A program made the translations under genes and the position numbers. DNA of 64,000 nucleotides from NCBI RefSeq assembly GCF_001746295.1, contig NZ_MJAH01000013.1, positions 1 to 64,000 on the forward strand, read 5' to 3'. Under the pieces are notes generated by a model. It was not told the DNA's origin and searched no databases. It was given only the letters and a program-made list of their open reading frames with translations. Below are positions 6,732 through 15,888 of the stretch, piece by piece. Source of the DNA: Streptomyces sp. LUP47B (GTDB lineage: Bacteria > Actinomycetota > Actinomycetes > Streptomycetales > Streptomycetaceae). Numbering within the stretch: the first letter of the stretch is position 1; each line of letters begins with the position of its first letter.

Positions 6732-9700
6732 TCAGTCCACAGGAACGGTGAGCAGGAGCCGTACGTCGGCCGCCTCCGGCGAGCCCAGTTGCTCGAAGAT
6801 GCCGAGCGCCTCCTGCCAGCACGCCTCGGCCCGGCCGGGCTGCCCGAGCCCGCTCAGGGCCCTGCCGAGGACCGTCAGGACGTTGCCGCGCCGCCACTCG
6901 CCGCCGATGCCCCGCAGTACCGCCAGGGCCTGCTCGGTCAGGGCGGCGGCCTGCGCGGGCCGGTGGCCGACGAGGTGCGCCTCGGCGAGCCGGAAGAGCG
7001 TCATGCCCTCCCACAGCCGCTGCCGGCTGTCACGGAAGACCTCGAGCGCCTCGGTCAGCCGCTCCACGGCGGCGTCCAGCCGCCCCTGCCCGGTGAGCGC
7101 CAGGCCCAGCGCGTACCGGCCGTTCGCGCCGCGCAGCGCGTGCCCCAGCCGGTCATAGATGACGATGCCCTGCTGGGCGAGTTCCACGGCGCTGGTGCTC
7201 TGCCCCATGGCCAGGTGGATACGGGAGAGGTTGCACAGCGCGCTGGCCTCGCCCGCGAGGTTCCGGTCGAGCCGGAAGCTCTCGATGGCCTCTTTCAGGT
7301 ACGCCTCGCCCTCGGGGTGGCGCCCTTGGTAGAGCGCGATGATTCCGCGGTCGTTGGCGGCCCAGCAACGGGGCGCCAGGTCGTCCGCCGCGCGGGCGAG
7401 GTCCATGGCCAGCCGGGCCTCCGTGTCCGCCTGCTCGAAGCGGCCGGCGACGAGATGGACGTTGGTGAGCGTGGTGAGCGCACGCGCGCGGCTGCGCGGG
7501 TCGTCCGCCGCGTCGGCCGCGTCCCGCAGGGCGACGGCGGCGACCTCGTACTGCTTGGAGTTGGCCCCCGACTCGGCCAGGTCCTTCGCCACCCACAGCA
7601 GATCCACCGCGCGTCGCAGCAGGGCCCCCTTCGCGCACTGCTGGACGAAGGCGAGCAGGGCGTTGGCCTCGGCGTACAGCCAGTCCTGTGCGGTGTGGCG
7701 GTCCTCGAAGGACAGTCCGGGGTAGCGGATCTCCTCCAGGTGCTCCACCAGCCGATCGCCCGGCCGCTCGATCGCGTACACACCAGCGGCGGTCGCCAGA
7801 TAGAAGTCCAGCAGCCGCGACAGCGCCGCCTCCCTCTCGCTGGGCGGCCATTCGTCGCGTTCCGCGCACGCACGCGCGTAGAGCCGTACGAGATCGTGGA
7901 ACCGGTAGCGGCCGGGCGCCGCCGATTCCAGCAGGGAGGTGTCGACCAGGGCCTCCAGGAGGTCCTCGGTGTCCTCCGCGGGGAGATCCAGCACCGCGGC
8001 GGCCGCGGCCAGCGAGATGTCCGGGCCGTCGGCGAGGCCCAGCAGGCGGAAGGCGCGGGCCTGGGCGGGCTCCAGCTGGCCGTAGCCGAGTTCGAAGGTG
8101 GCCTTCACCGCGAGGTCGCCGGCCTGGAGTTCGTCGAGGCGGCGGCGTTCGTCGGCGAGCTTCGCGGCGAGGACGGAGACCGTCCAGGTGCGGCGGGCCG
8201 CCAGGCGGGAGGCGGCGATGCGGATGGCGAGGGGGAGGAATCCGCAGGCGCCGACCACGTCGAGGGCGGCCTTGCGCTCGGAGGCGACCCGTTCCTCGCC
8301 GACGATCTTGGTGAACAGCTGGAGGGCCTCTTCGGGGGACATCACGTCCAGGTCGACCAGGTGGGCGCCGGCGAGGTCGACCATGCGGACCCGGGAGGTC
8401 ACCAGGGCCGCGCAGCCCTCCGTGCCCGGCAGCAGGGGCCGTATCTGGGCCGCGTCGCGCGCGTTGTCGAGCAGGACGAGGATCCGGCGGCCGTCGAGGA
8501 CCGAGCGGTACAGGGCGGACCGCTCCTGAAGGGAGTCCGGGATCGCGGAGTCGGCGGTGCCGAGGGCTCTGAGGAAGGCGCCCAGGACCGTCTCCGGCTC
8601 GGCCGCCCGGGAGCCCGCGCCCTGGAGGTCGACGTAGAGCTGCCCGTCGGGGAAGGCCGCGCGGGTCTGGTGGGCCACGTGCACCGCGAGGGTCGTCTTG
8701 CCGACGCCGCCGATGCCGGCCAGCGCGGAGACCGCCATCACGCGGCCCTCGGAGCCGGAGGCGAGCACCTGGCTCAGTTCGGTGACGAAGGACACGCGGC
8801 CGGTGAAGTCCGGGACGGTGGCGGGGAGTTGTGCGGGGCGGACGGGGGCGGCGACCGGTTCGGGCTGCGGGGAGGCGGGGGCCGCGAGGCCGGGGTCGGC
8901 CTGGAGGATGCGCTGCTGGAGTTCGCGCAGGCCGGGGCGGGGGTCGACGCCGAGTTCGTCGGCGAGCAGGCGGCGGGTGTCGGCGTAGACGGCGAGAGCC
9001 TCCGCCTGGCGGCCGGAGCGGTACAGGGCCAGCATGAGCAACTCGCGCAGGCGCTCGCGCAGGGGGTGCTCGGCGGTGAGGGCGGTGAGTTCAGAGACGG
9101 CCTCCGCGTGGCAGCCCTGCTCCAGGTCCATGTCGAGGCGGGTTTCGAGGAGTTGCAGCCGCCACTCCTGAAGGCGTACGCGCTGTGCCTCGGCGTACGG
9201 GCCCGGCACTCCCGCGAGCACCTCGCCGTCCCACAGGGCCAGCGCCCGGGTCAGCGCGTTTCGCGCATGGCACAGGTCCCCGGTGCTGCGGGCCTTCTCC
9301 GCCTGGGTGGCCAGTTCCTGGGCGGCCGCGAGGTCGAGCGCGTCCTCGCCGAGCCCGCGGATCGCGTACCCGCCGGACTCGCTGACCAGGATCCCGGGGT
9401 CGAGGATCTTGCGGAGCCGGGAGGCGTACGTGCGCACGGCGGCCAGCGCCTGGGAGGGCGGCTCCTCGCCCCACAGGGCGTCGATCAGCTCGGCGGCGGT
9501 CGCGGTACGGCCCTCACGCAGCAACAGTGCAGCGAGCAGCGCCCGTTGCTGGGGCGAGCCGGTGTTCAGCAACTCCTCCCCACGCCGGGCCCGCACCGGC
9601 CCGAGCACACAGAAACGCAGCGACTGTACGGGGTTCGTGTGCTGCCCGGCTTCCGTCGGGGGGCTCGTGTGCTGCCCGGCCCCGTCCACGGAGCCCACGT

Positions 9701-9764
9701 CCTCCCCGCCCCCCGCCGAGGAGCCGGGGCGCCTCTGCTCCGGCACCCGCGGTGCACCGTCCAT
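6732..9764 (-). CDS. afsR: AfsR, global SARP-NB-ARC-TPR transcription regulator
   Basis: 1010 residues from the ATG at 9764, with GGGGGA just upstream. A further upstream in-frame codon lacks a ribosome site. Domains in order: a low-complexity N-terminus containing a duplicated GQHT motif (29-45), OmpR-type winged helix (about 48-125), bacterial transcriptional activation domain (about 135-290), NB-ARC ATPase with Walker A 'GIGGVGKTTLA' (350-360), then TPR-like repeats to the end. AfsR is phosphorylated by AfsK and related kinases and activates afsS, integrating signals for antibiotic production. The length is close to the S. coelicolor protein. It probably ends near the weak hairpin at 6660. 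Confidence 0.95.
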   Translation of the reverse strand: MDGAPRVPEQRRPGSSAGGGEDVGSVDGAGQHTSPPTEAGQHTNPVQSLRFCVLGPVRARRGEELLNTGSPQQRALLAALLLREGRTATAAELIDALWGEEPPSQALAAVRTYASRLRKILDPGILVSESGGYAIRGLGEDALDLAAAQELATQAEKARSTGDLCHARNALTRALALWDGEVLAGVPGPYAEAQRVRLQEWRLQLLETRLDMDLEQGCHAEAVSELTALTAEHPLRERLRELLMLALYRSGRQAEALAVYADTRRLLADELGVDPRPGLRELQQRILQADPGLAAPASPQPEPVAAPVRPAQLPATVPDFTGRVSFVTELSQVLASGSEGRVMAVSALAGIGGVGKTTLAVHVAHQTRAAFPDGQLYVDLQGAGSRAAEPETVLGAFLRALGTADSAIPDSLQERSALYRSVLDGRRILVLLDNARDAAQIRPLLPGTEGCAALVTSRVRMVDLAGAHLVDLDVMSPEEALQLFTKIVGEERVASERKAALDVVGACGFLPLAIRIAASRLAARRTWTVSVLAAKLADERRRLDELQAGDLAVKATFELGYGQLEPAQARAFRLLGLADGPDISLAAAAAVLDLPAEDTEDLLEALVDTSLLESAAPGRYRFHDLVRLYARACAERDEWPPSEREAALSRLLDFYLATAAGVYAIERPGDRLVEHLEEIRYPGLSFEDRHTAQDWLYAEANALLAFVQQCAKGALLRRAVDLLWVAKDLAESGANSKQYEVAAVALRDAADAADDPRSRARALTTLTNVHLVAGRFEQADTEARLAMDLARAADDLAPRCWAANDRGIIALYQGRHPEGEAYLKEAIESFRLDRNLAGEASALCNLSRIHLAMGQSTSAVELAQQGIVIYDRLGHALRGANGRYALGLALTGQGRLDAAVERLTEALEVFRDSRQRLWEGMTLFRLAEAHLVGHRPAQAAALTEQALAVLRGIGGEWRRGNVLTVLGRALSGLGQPGRAEACWQEALGIFEQLGSPEAADVRLLLTVPVD

Positions 9765-9936
9765 CGCCGTCCCCCTAGGGCCTGTCTGCAACCCCGTCAG
9801 TTTGCCTTGTCCATGGCGGATGCGTCAGCTGTGGAGAGGCTGATCACAGATGGGCGCGCGGTAAGTCACAAGGCTCTCACCCTCTCTCCGCACACTTCCG
9901 CACAGGAACCGGCGTCATCGGCCGCCGCCCACCCAG

Positions 9937-9951
9937 CTGACGGACCGTCAG
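9937..9951. promoter_or_regulatory. Inverted-repeat operator CTGAC-N5-GTCAG (copy 3)
   Basis: CTGACGGACCGTCAG ends 21 bp before the ATG of the amidohydrolase gene, within the afsR/amidohydrolase divergent gap. Its position at or near the transcription start suits repression. Confidence 0.75.
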
Positions 9952-9972
9952 ATCGGCGCTACCGTGAGCGCC

Positions 9973-11202
9973 ATGGAGACCACGACGGCACTTCCGAAGA
10001 TCATCTCCGTCGACGACCACACGGTGGAGCCCTCCGACGTCTGGCAGAACCGGCTCCCGAAGAAGTACCTCGACACCGGCCCCCGGATCGTCCGCGCCCC
10101 GCTCAAGGAGATCAGCTTCCTGGGCGGCCGCTTCAAGCCCGTGATGGGCGCCCCCGGGGACGACGGCCCCCTGGGTGACTGGTGGTTGTACGAGGGACTT
10201 CAGCGCCCCCTCACCCGCCTCGACACGGCGGTCGGCTACAGCAGGGACGAGATCAAGCTGGAGGTCATCACCTACGAACAGATGCGCCCCGGCTCCTACG
10301 ACGTCCCGCAGCGCCTCACCGACATGGACGTCAACCACGTCCAGTCGGCCGTCTGCTTCCCGACCTTCCCGCGCTTCTGCGGTCAGACCTTCACCGAGGC
10401 CAAGGACCACGAGCTGGGCCTGCTGTGCGTCCAGGCCTACAACGACTGGATGGTGGAGGAGTGGTGCGGCCCCGACGCGCAGGGCCGGCTCATCCCGCTC
10501 ACCCTCATCCCGCTCTGGGACGCCGAGTTGGCCGCCGCCGAGGTCCGCCGCAACGCCGCCCGCGGGGTCCGCGCCGTCGCCTTCTCCGAGATACCCCCGC
10601 ACCTGGGCCTGCCCTCCGTCCACTCCGACGACTGGGATCCCTTCCTCGCCGCCTGCGACGAGACCGGCACGGTCATCTCGATGCACATCGGCTCCAGCAG
10701 CCGTATGCCCTCCACCTCCGCCGACGCCCCGCCCGCCGTCGGCTCCACGATCACCTTCGCCAACTGCTGCTTCTCGATGGTCGACTGGCTGATGAGCGGC
10801 AAGTTCGAGCGCTTCCCGAACCTCAAGGTCATGTACGCGGAAGGCCAGATCGGCTGGATCCCCTACATCCTGGAGCGCGCCGACGTGGTCTGGGAGGAGA
10901 ACCGCGGCTGGGGCGGGGTGGCCGACAAGGTCCACCGCCCGCCGTCCGAGCTCTTCACCGAGCACGTCTACGGCTGCTTCTTCGACGACGCGTTCGGGCT
11001 GCGCAACCTCGACTCCATCGGCGTCGCCAACGTCCTCTACGAGACCGACTACCCGCACTCCGACTCCACCTGGCCCAAGTCCCGCGAGGTCGGCGAGGCC
11101 CAGATGGGACACCTGGACGCCGACGTGGTCGAGCGGATCGTCCGCGGCAACGCAATCGACCTGCTGGGCCTCACCCCCGAGGGCCTGTGGAGCGGTTCAT
11201 GA
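9973..11202 (+). CDS. Amidohydrolase-family (ACMSD-like) metal-dependent hydrolase
   Basis: 409 residues from the ATG at 9973. A GTG at 9964 in the same frame is an alternative, and neither has a good Shine-Dalgarno, so the mRNA may be nearly leaderless. The N-terminus 'IISVDDHTVEP' carries the D-H metal-binding start of the TIM-barrel amidohydrolase-2 group (the usual second His is Val-flanked here). 'ISMHIGSSS' supplies the barrel His and 'ETDYPHSDSTWP' the late metal Asp. Related proteins are annotated as decarboxylase or hydrolase-like enzymes in aromatic or terpenoid catabolism. It is the first gene of an operon with the LLM protein (4-bp overlap) and an SDR. The substrate is unknown. 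Confidence 0.85.
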   Translation: METTTALPKIISVDDHTVEPSDVWQNRLPKKYLDTGPRIVRAPLKEISFLGGRFKPVMGAPGDDGPLGDWWLYEGLQRPLTRLDTAVGYSRDEIKLEVITYEQMRPGSYDVPQRLTDMDVNHVQSAVCFPTFPRFCGQTFTEAKDHELGLLCVQAYNDWMVEEWCGPDAQGRLIPLTLIPLWDAELAAAEVRRNAARGVRAVAFSEIPPHLGLPSVHSDDWDPFLAACDETGTVISMHIGSSSRMPSTSADAPPAVGSTITFANCCFSMVDWLMSGKFERFPNLKVMYAEGQIGWIPYILERADVVWEENRGWGGVADKVHRPPSELFTEHVYGCFFDDAFGLRNLDSIGVANVLYETDYPHSDSTWPKSREVGEAQMGHLDADVVERIVRGNAIDLLGLTPEGLWSGS

Positions 11203-12113
11203 AGTACGGCATCCAACTCCCCGTCCAGTCCCAGTCCACGATCTACGCCGAGCCCTGGGAGACCGGCGCCGGGCCTGAAGACCTCGCCGAGGTGGCCGGC
11301 GCCGCCGACCGCGCCGGGTTCGCGTACATCGCGGCCTGCGACCACGTGGCCGTCCCGCGGCGCCTCGCCCCCGCGATGAGCACGGTCTGGTACGACCCGG
11401 TCGCCACCCTCGCCTTCCTGGCCGGAGTGACCGAACGGGTGCGGCTGCTCAGTCACGTGGCGGTGGTCGGGCTGCGGCACCCCCTGCTCACCGCCAAGCA
11501 GTACGCCACCCTCGACCATCTCAGCGGCGGGCGGCTGATCCTCGGTGTCGGCGCGGGACATGTGCAGGAGGAGTTCGAGGCGCTCGGGGTCGACTTCGCG
11601 GGGCGCGGGGCCGTCCTCGACGAGTCGATCGACGCGCTGCGAAAGGCCCTGGGACCCGAGGAGTTCCCCGAACACCACGGCAAGCTCTACGACTTCGAGG
11701 GCCTCGGCCAGCGCCCCCGCCCCGCGCAGTCCCGCGTACCGGTGTGGGTCGGCGGGTCCTCTCCGGCCGCCGTACGCCGGGCCGCGCTCAAGGGTGACGG
11801 GTGGCTGCCCCAGGGAGACCCCCGGGACCGGCTGCCCGCACAGATCGACCGGATACGGCGGCTGCGGGCGGAGGCGGGCGTCGAAGGACCGTTCAGCGTC
11901 GGGGCCATCGCCGAGCCGCTCTACGTCGGCACGCCCACGTGGGACGTCGGCCGCAGGACGCTCAGCGGCTCGCCCGAGGAACTCGCCGAGTCCCTTCGCG
12001 CCTACCGCGCGATGGGCGTGGACCAGATCCAGGTGCGCTTCCGCAGTCGCGGCCGTACCGAACTCATCGACCAGATCTCGGCGTTCGGGGCCGACACCGC
12101 CCCCCACCTCTGA
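11199..12113 (+). CDS. LLM-class (luciferase-like) flavin/F420-dependent oxidoreductase
   Basis: 304 residues. Its ATG overlaps the stop of the amidohydrolase (ATGA). It has the bacterial-luciferase TIM-barrel pattern: 'MKYGIQLPVQ' first strand, 'YIAACDHVAVP', 'LLSHVAVVGLRHPLLTAKQYATLDHLSGGRLILGVGAGH', and 'VPVWVGGSSPAAVRRAALKGDGWLP'. This pattern is typical of the F420-dependent TIGR03619-like group. Either F420 or FMN could be the cofactor. Two-step overlap and coupling link it to the hydrolase, which suggests sequential steps. Confidence 0.88.
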   Translation: MKYGIQLPVQSQSTIYAEPWETGAGPEDLAEVAGAADRAGFAYIAACDHVAVPRRLAPAMSTVWYDPVATLAFLAGVTERVRLLSHVAVVGLRHPLLTAKQYATLDHLSGGRLILGVGAGHVQEEFEALGVDFAGRGAVLDESIDALRKALGPEEFPEHHGKLYDFEGLGQRPRPAQSRVPVWVGGSSPAAVRRAALKGDGWLPQGDPRDRLPAQIDRIRRLRAEAGVEGPFSVGAIAEPLYVGTPTWDVGRRTLSGSPEELAESLRAYRAMGVDQIQVRFRSRGRTELIDQISAFGADTAPHL

Positions 12114-12124
12114 GGAGTCACCGC

Positions 12125-12895
12125 ATGGGCAAGCTGGACGGACGTGTCGTCCTCGTCACCGGCGCGGCGCGCGGGCAGGGCGAGCAGGAGGCCCGGCTGT
12201 TCCGGGAGGAGGGCGCCGAGGTCGTCGTGGGCGATGTGCTGGACGAGCAGGGGAAGGCGCTCGCCGAGGAGATCGGGGCGCTGTACGTCCACCTGGACGT
12301 GAGTCAGGAGTCCGACTGGCGGCACGCGGCACAGGCCGTCGTCGAGGAGTACGGCCGGGTCGACGGGCTCGTCAACAATGCCGGCATCCTGCGCTTCAAC
12401 ACCCTTCTCGACACCCCCCTCGACGAGTTCATGCAGGTCGTGAACGTCAACCAGGTCGGCTGCTTCCTCGGCATCAGGACCGTGGCGCCGGTCCTGTCCG
12501 ACGGCGGCACGATCGTCAACACCGCCTCCTACACCGGGGTGACCGGGATGGCGGGCGTGGGCGCCTACGCGGCCTCCAAGCACGCGATCCTCGGGCTCAC
12601 CCGGGTCGCCGCGCTGGAGCTGGCACCACGCGGTATCCGGGTCAACGCCATGTGCCCGGGTGCCGTGGACACCGCGATGTCCAACCCGGCGGTCCTGGAC
12701 CCCTCGGCGGACGGCGAGGAGGCCTCCCGGGGGCTCGACCGGTTCTACCGCAAGGTCGTCCCGCTGGGCCGGATCGGGCGGCCGGAGGAGGTGGCGGCGC
12801 TCGCGCTCTTCCTGACCTCCGCCGACTCCTCGTACATCACAGGCCAGCCGTTCGTGATCGACGGCGGGTGGCTCGCCGGGGTCTCCGTCATCTGA
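12125..12895 (+). CDS. Short-chain dehydrogenase/reductase
   Basis: 256 residues, 11 bp after the LLM gene with GAGG upstream. Classical SDR: 'VVLVTGAARGQGEQEARLF' (TGxxxGxG), 'VNNAGIL', catalytic Ser in 'IVNTASYTG', and 'YAASK'. The C-terminal 'ITGQPFVIDGG' is standard. An acidic residue after the second strand (GDVLDEQ) suggests NAD(H) preference. It closes the 9973-12895 operon and probably oxidises an alcohol intermediate to a ketone. Confidence 0.9.
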   Translation: MGKLDGRVVLVTGAARGQGEQEARLFREEGAEVVVGDVLDEQGKALAEEIGALYVHLDVSQESDWRHAAQAVVEEYGRVDGLVNNAGILRFNTLLDTPLDEFMQVVNVNQVGCFLGIRTVAPVLSDGGTIVNTASYTGVTGMAGVGAYAASKHAILGLTRVAALELAPRGIRVNAMCPGAVDTAMSNPAVLDPSADGEEASRGLDRFYRKVVPLGRIGRPEEVAALALFLTSADSSYITGQPFVIDGGWLAGVSVI

Positions 12896-12903
12896 CGGGA
12901 CAT

Positions 12904-12918
12904 CTGACTGACCGTCAG
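12904..12918. promoter_or_regulatory. Inverted-repeat operator CTGAC-N5-GTCAG (copy 4)
   Basis: CTGACTGACCGTCAG starts eight bases after the SDR stop, in front of the second catabolic operon. A partial half-site (CTGACGGGA) lies directly before it. Confidence 0.65.
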
Positions 12919-12968
12919 CTATTGACGGTGCATGCGGCCGGTGCCACAGTCGGCGGCAGATCGACAAT

Positions 12969-12983
12969 CTGACGGTGTGTCAG
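12969..12983. promoter_or_regulatory. Inverted-repeat operator CTGAC-N5-GTCAG (copy 5)
   Basis: CTGACGGTGTGTCAG, centred 49 bp upstream of the TTG start of the second LLM gene and 65 bp after copy 4. Confidence 0.72.
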
Positions 12984-13024
12984 AAACAGGAGCGTCAGGA
13001 CCAGACTGGGGACGGTGAACCTCC

Positions 13025-14143
13025 TTGGAATTCGGGCTCTTTGTACAGGGATACGTGGGCAAGCGCGCCGAGACCGACCCGCTCGCCGAGCACAAGGCGC
13101 TGATGGAGGAGACCGAGTACGTCATCCAGGCGGACCGGTCCGGCTTCAAGTACGCCTGGGCGTCCGAGCATCACTTCCTGGAGGAGTACTCGCACCTCTC
13201 CGCCAACGACGTGTTCCTCGGGTACCTCGCGCACGCGACCGAACGGATCCATCTCGGCTCCGGGATCTTCAACCCGCTCGCCCAGGTCAACCACCCCGTG
13301 AAGGTCGCCGAGAAGGTGGCCATGCTCGACCATCTCACCGAGAACCGCTTCGAGTTCGGCAGCGGGCGCGGGGCGGGGTCGCACGAGATCCTCGGGTTCA
13401 TACCGGGCGTCACCGACATGAACTACACCAAGGAGATCTGGGAAGAGACCATCGCGGAGTTCCCCAAGATGTGGCTCCAGGACGAGTACGCCGGCTTCCA
13501 GGGCAAGCACTGGCAGCTGCCGCCCCGCAAGGTGCTGCCGAAGCCGTACGGGAAGTCGCACCCCGCGATGTGGTACGCCGCCGGGTCGCCGCCGTCGTAC
13601 GCCATGGCGGCCAGGAAGGGGCTCGGGGTGCTCGGCTTCAGCGTGCAGAAGGTCTCCGACATGGAGTGGGTCCTCGAGCAGTACAAGACGGCGGTGGTCG
13701 ACGCCGAGCCGATCGGGGACTTCGTCAACGACAACGTGATGGTGACGACGACGGCCATCTGCGCGCCGACGCACGCCGAGGCGATCGACATCGCCGTGCG
13801 CGGGGGCCTGCACTATCTGCCGTCCCTGGTGTTCCGGTACCACGACACCTTCCCGCGGCCCGAGGGCTTCCCGGTGTGGCCGGAAACCCTGCCCGAGTAC
13901 ACCGCGGAGTTCGTCGAGCTGCTCATCGAGGAGGAGCTGCTGATCTGCGGGGACCCGGACGAGGTGGTCCGGCAGTGCAAGCGGTGGGAGCAGGCCGGCG
14001 CGGACCAGCTGAGCTTCGGGCTGCCGGTGGGGGTGCCCAAGGAGGAGACGCTGCAGACGATCCGGCTCATCGGGGAGCACGTGATCCCGAAGATCGACAC
14101 GGATCCCGTGCATCGGACCACGCGGTTCCGCGAATCTGCGTAA
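13025..14143 (+). CDS. LLM-class flavin-dependent monooxygenase (luciferase-like)
   Basis: 372 residues from a TTG start (TTG GAA TTC GGG CTC). The overlapping GTG at 13015 is out of frame. The opening 'EFGLFVQGYVGK', 'WASEHHFLEEYSHLSANDVFLGYLAHAT', 'HPVKVAEKVAMLDHLTENRFEFGSGRG' and 'HPAMWYAAGSPPSYAMAARKG' are typical of the luciferase alpha-like group. The 'EHH' with a following acidic stretch is characteristic of FMN-linked monooxygenases. It opens the operon LLM-deacylase-ALDH behind operators 4 and 5. This could oxygenate (Baeyer-Villiger or hydroxylation type) a cyclic or long-chain substrate, which is inference from the family. Confidence 0.87.
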   Translation: MEFGLFVQGYVGKRAETDPLAEHKALMEETEYVIQADRSGFKYAWASEHHFLEEYSHLSANDVFLGYLAHATERIHLGSGIFNPLAQVNHPVKVAEKVAMLDHLTENRFEFGSGRGAGSHEILGFIPGVTDMNYTKEIWEETIAEFPKMWLQDEYAGFQGKHWQLPPRKVLPKPYGKSHPAMWYAAGSPPSYAMAARKGLGVLGFSVQKVSDMEWVLEQYKTAVVDAEPIGDFVNDNVMVTTTAICAPTHAEAIDIAVRGGLHYLPSLVFRYHDTFPRPEGFPVWPETLPEYTAEFVELLIEEELLICGDPDEVVRQCKRWEQAGADQLSFGLPVGVPKEETLQTIRLIGEHVIPKIDTDPVHRTTRFRESA

Positions 14144-14157
14144 GGGGGTTCGGTTCC

Positions 14158-15888
14158 ATGCTCGACCACCTCATCAAAGGGGCGACCGTCGTCGACGGCA
14201 CGGGCGCCCCCGCCCGCACCGCCGACGTCGGCATCCGGGACGGCCGTATCGCCGTCATCGGGACCGTCACCGAGGAAGCCCGTACCAGCGAGGACGCTTC
14301 CGGGCTCGTCCTCGCCCCCGGGTTCGTCGACCCCCACACCCACTACGACGCCCAGCTGTTCTGGGACCCGTACGCGACGCCCTCCCTCAACCACGGCGTG
14401 ACGACGGTCGCGGCCGGGAACTGCGGCTTCACCCTGGCGCCGCTGAACCCGGCCCGCCCGGACGACGCCGACTACACCCGCCGGATGATGTCCAAGGTCG
14501 AGGGGATGTCGTTGGTGGCGCTGGAGGAGGGGGCGCCCTGGAGCTGGAGTTCCTTCGGGGAGTATCTGGACGCCCTCGACGGGCGGATCGCCGTCAACGC
14601 CGGTTTCATGGTGGGGCATTGCGCGCTACGGCGATACGTCATGGGGCCGGAGGCCGTCGGCGGGCAGCCGTCCGACGCGCAACTCGACGCGATGCTGCGG
14701 CTGTTGCACGACGCCATGGACGCCGGTGCCTGGGGTTTGTCCACCACCCAGTCGTCCACGCACTCCGACGGCGACGGAAAGCCCGTGGCGTCCCGGCACG
14801 CGTTGCCCGCCGAGCTGCTGGCCCTGTCGCGGGCCGTCGGGGAGCACGAGGGGACGCAGATCGAGGCGATCGTCGCCGGGTGCCTCGACCAGTTCAGCGA
14901 CGCGGAGATCGATCTCCTCGTGGAGATGAGCGCGGCGGCCGGCCGGCCCCTGAACTGGAACGTGCTGACCATCGACTCGTCCGTGCCGGAGCGGGTGCCG
15001 AGGCAGCTGTTCGCGAGCGAGCAGGCCCGGAAGGCGGGCGGCCGGGTGGTGGCGCTGACCATGCCGATCCTCACCCCGATGAACATGTCCCTGGGCACCT
15101 TCTGCGCGCTGAACCTGATCCCCGGCTGGGGACCGGTCCTCGCACTGCCCGTCCCCGAGCGGATCGAGAAGCTGCGCGACCCGGACGTACAGAAGGAACT
15201 GCTCAGGCACTCCGTGTCCAAGGAGGCGGGGGTCTTCCGGCGGCTGACCAACTTCGGGCGGTACGTCATCGGCGACACCTACAGCGAGGCGAACCGCGGG
15301 CTCAGCGGGCGGGTCGTGGAGGACATCGCGGCCGAGCGCGGGCAGGAGCCGTTCGCCGCGCTGGTCGAGATCTGCGCGGCCGACTCGTTGCGTACGGTCC
15401 TGTGGCCCATGCCCACCGACAACGACCCGGCGTCCTGGGCGATGCGTGCCGAGGCCTGGCAGCACGAGGACGTGCTCCTCGGCGGATCCGACGCGGGCGC
15501 GCACCTGGACCGCATGTGCGGGGCGCCGTACACGACCCGCTTCATCGGGGACTGTCTGCGCGGCCGGAAACTGGCGTCTCTGGAGCAGGCCGTGAAGATG
15601 CTCACCGACGATCCCGCACGGCTCTTCGGGCTGCGGGAGCGCGGGCGGATCGAGGAGGGCTTCCATGCGGACCTCGTGCTCTTCGACCCGGAACGGATCG
15701 CCGCGGGCACGGCCACCCTGGTGCACGACCTGCCGGGTGACAGTCCGCGGCTGGACTCCAAGGCCATCGGGGTACGGGCCGTATGGGTCAACGGGGTCGA
15801 GGCGATCCGGGACGACGTGGTGAGCGGGGCCGTACCCGGCCGGGTGCTGCGGTCCGGGCGGGACACACGGACGGTGAGCACCAGGTGA
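14158..15888 (+). CDS. N-acyl-D-amino-acid deacylase-type amidohydrolase
   Basis: 576 residues, ATG at 14158, 14 bp after the LLM stop. It is a composite-domain amidohydrolase: 'LIKGATVVDGTGAP' and 'VGIRDGRIAVIG' in the N-terminal beta-sandwich, metal motif 'FVDPHTHYDAQLFWDP' (HxH), 'TVAAGNCGFTLAP', 'GGSDAGAHLDRMCG' (late metal Asp), and the C-terminal sandwich 'GFHADLVLFDPERI'. It resembles D-aminoacylases, but many actinobacterial members sit in catabolic clusters and hydrolyse unknown ring-opened amides, lactams or lactones. The stop overlaps the ALDH start by GTGA. Confidence 0.87.
   Translation: MLDHLIKGATVVDGTGAPARTADVGIRDGRIAVIGTVTEEARTSEDASGLVLAPGFVDPHTHYDAQLFWDPYATPSLNHGVTTVAAGNCGFTLAPLNPARPDDADYTRRMMSKVEGMSLVALEEGAPWSWSSFGEYLDALDGRIAVNAGFMVGHCALRRYVMGPEAVGGQPSDAQLDAMLRLLHDAMDAGAWGLSTTQSSTHSDGDGKPVASRHALPAELLALSRAVGEHEGTQIEAIVAGCLDQFSDAEIDLLVEMSAAAGRPLNWNVLTIDSSVPERVPRQLFASEQARKAGGRVVALTMPILTPMNMSLGTFCALNLIPGWGPVLALPVPERIEKLRDPDVQKELLRHSVSKEAGVFRRLTNFGRYVIGDTYSEANRGLSGRVVEDIAAERGQEPFAALVEICAADSLRTVLWPMPTDNDPASWAMRAEAWQHEDVLLGGSDAGAHLDRMCGAPYTTRFIGDCLRGRKLASLEQAVKMLTDDPARLFGLRERGRIEEGFHADLVLFDPERIAAGTATLVHDLPGDSPRLDSKAIGVRAVWVNGVEAIRDDVVSGAVPGRVLRSGRDTRTVSTR

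Noticed and set aside
6789..10178. 1129-codon open frame antisense to afsR
   Set aside because: Composition is Gly/Arg/Glu-rich nonsense typical of antisense frames of GC-rich genes, while the minus strand encodes AfsR with complete domains.
12904..12983. Operators 4 and 5 as a transcription terminator of the first operon
   Set aside because: Their 5-bp arms are too short for terminator stems and they match the other four operators exactly.
13015..15888. 957-codon open frame running through the second LLM gene into the deacylase
   Set aside because: Its first part is out of frame with the LLM protein and is Arg/Gly nonsense. Only the portion from the ATG at 14158 is real.
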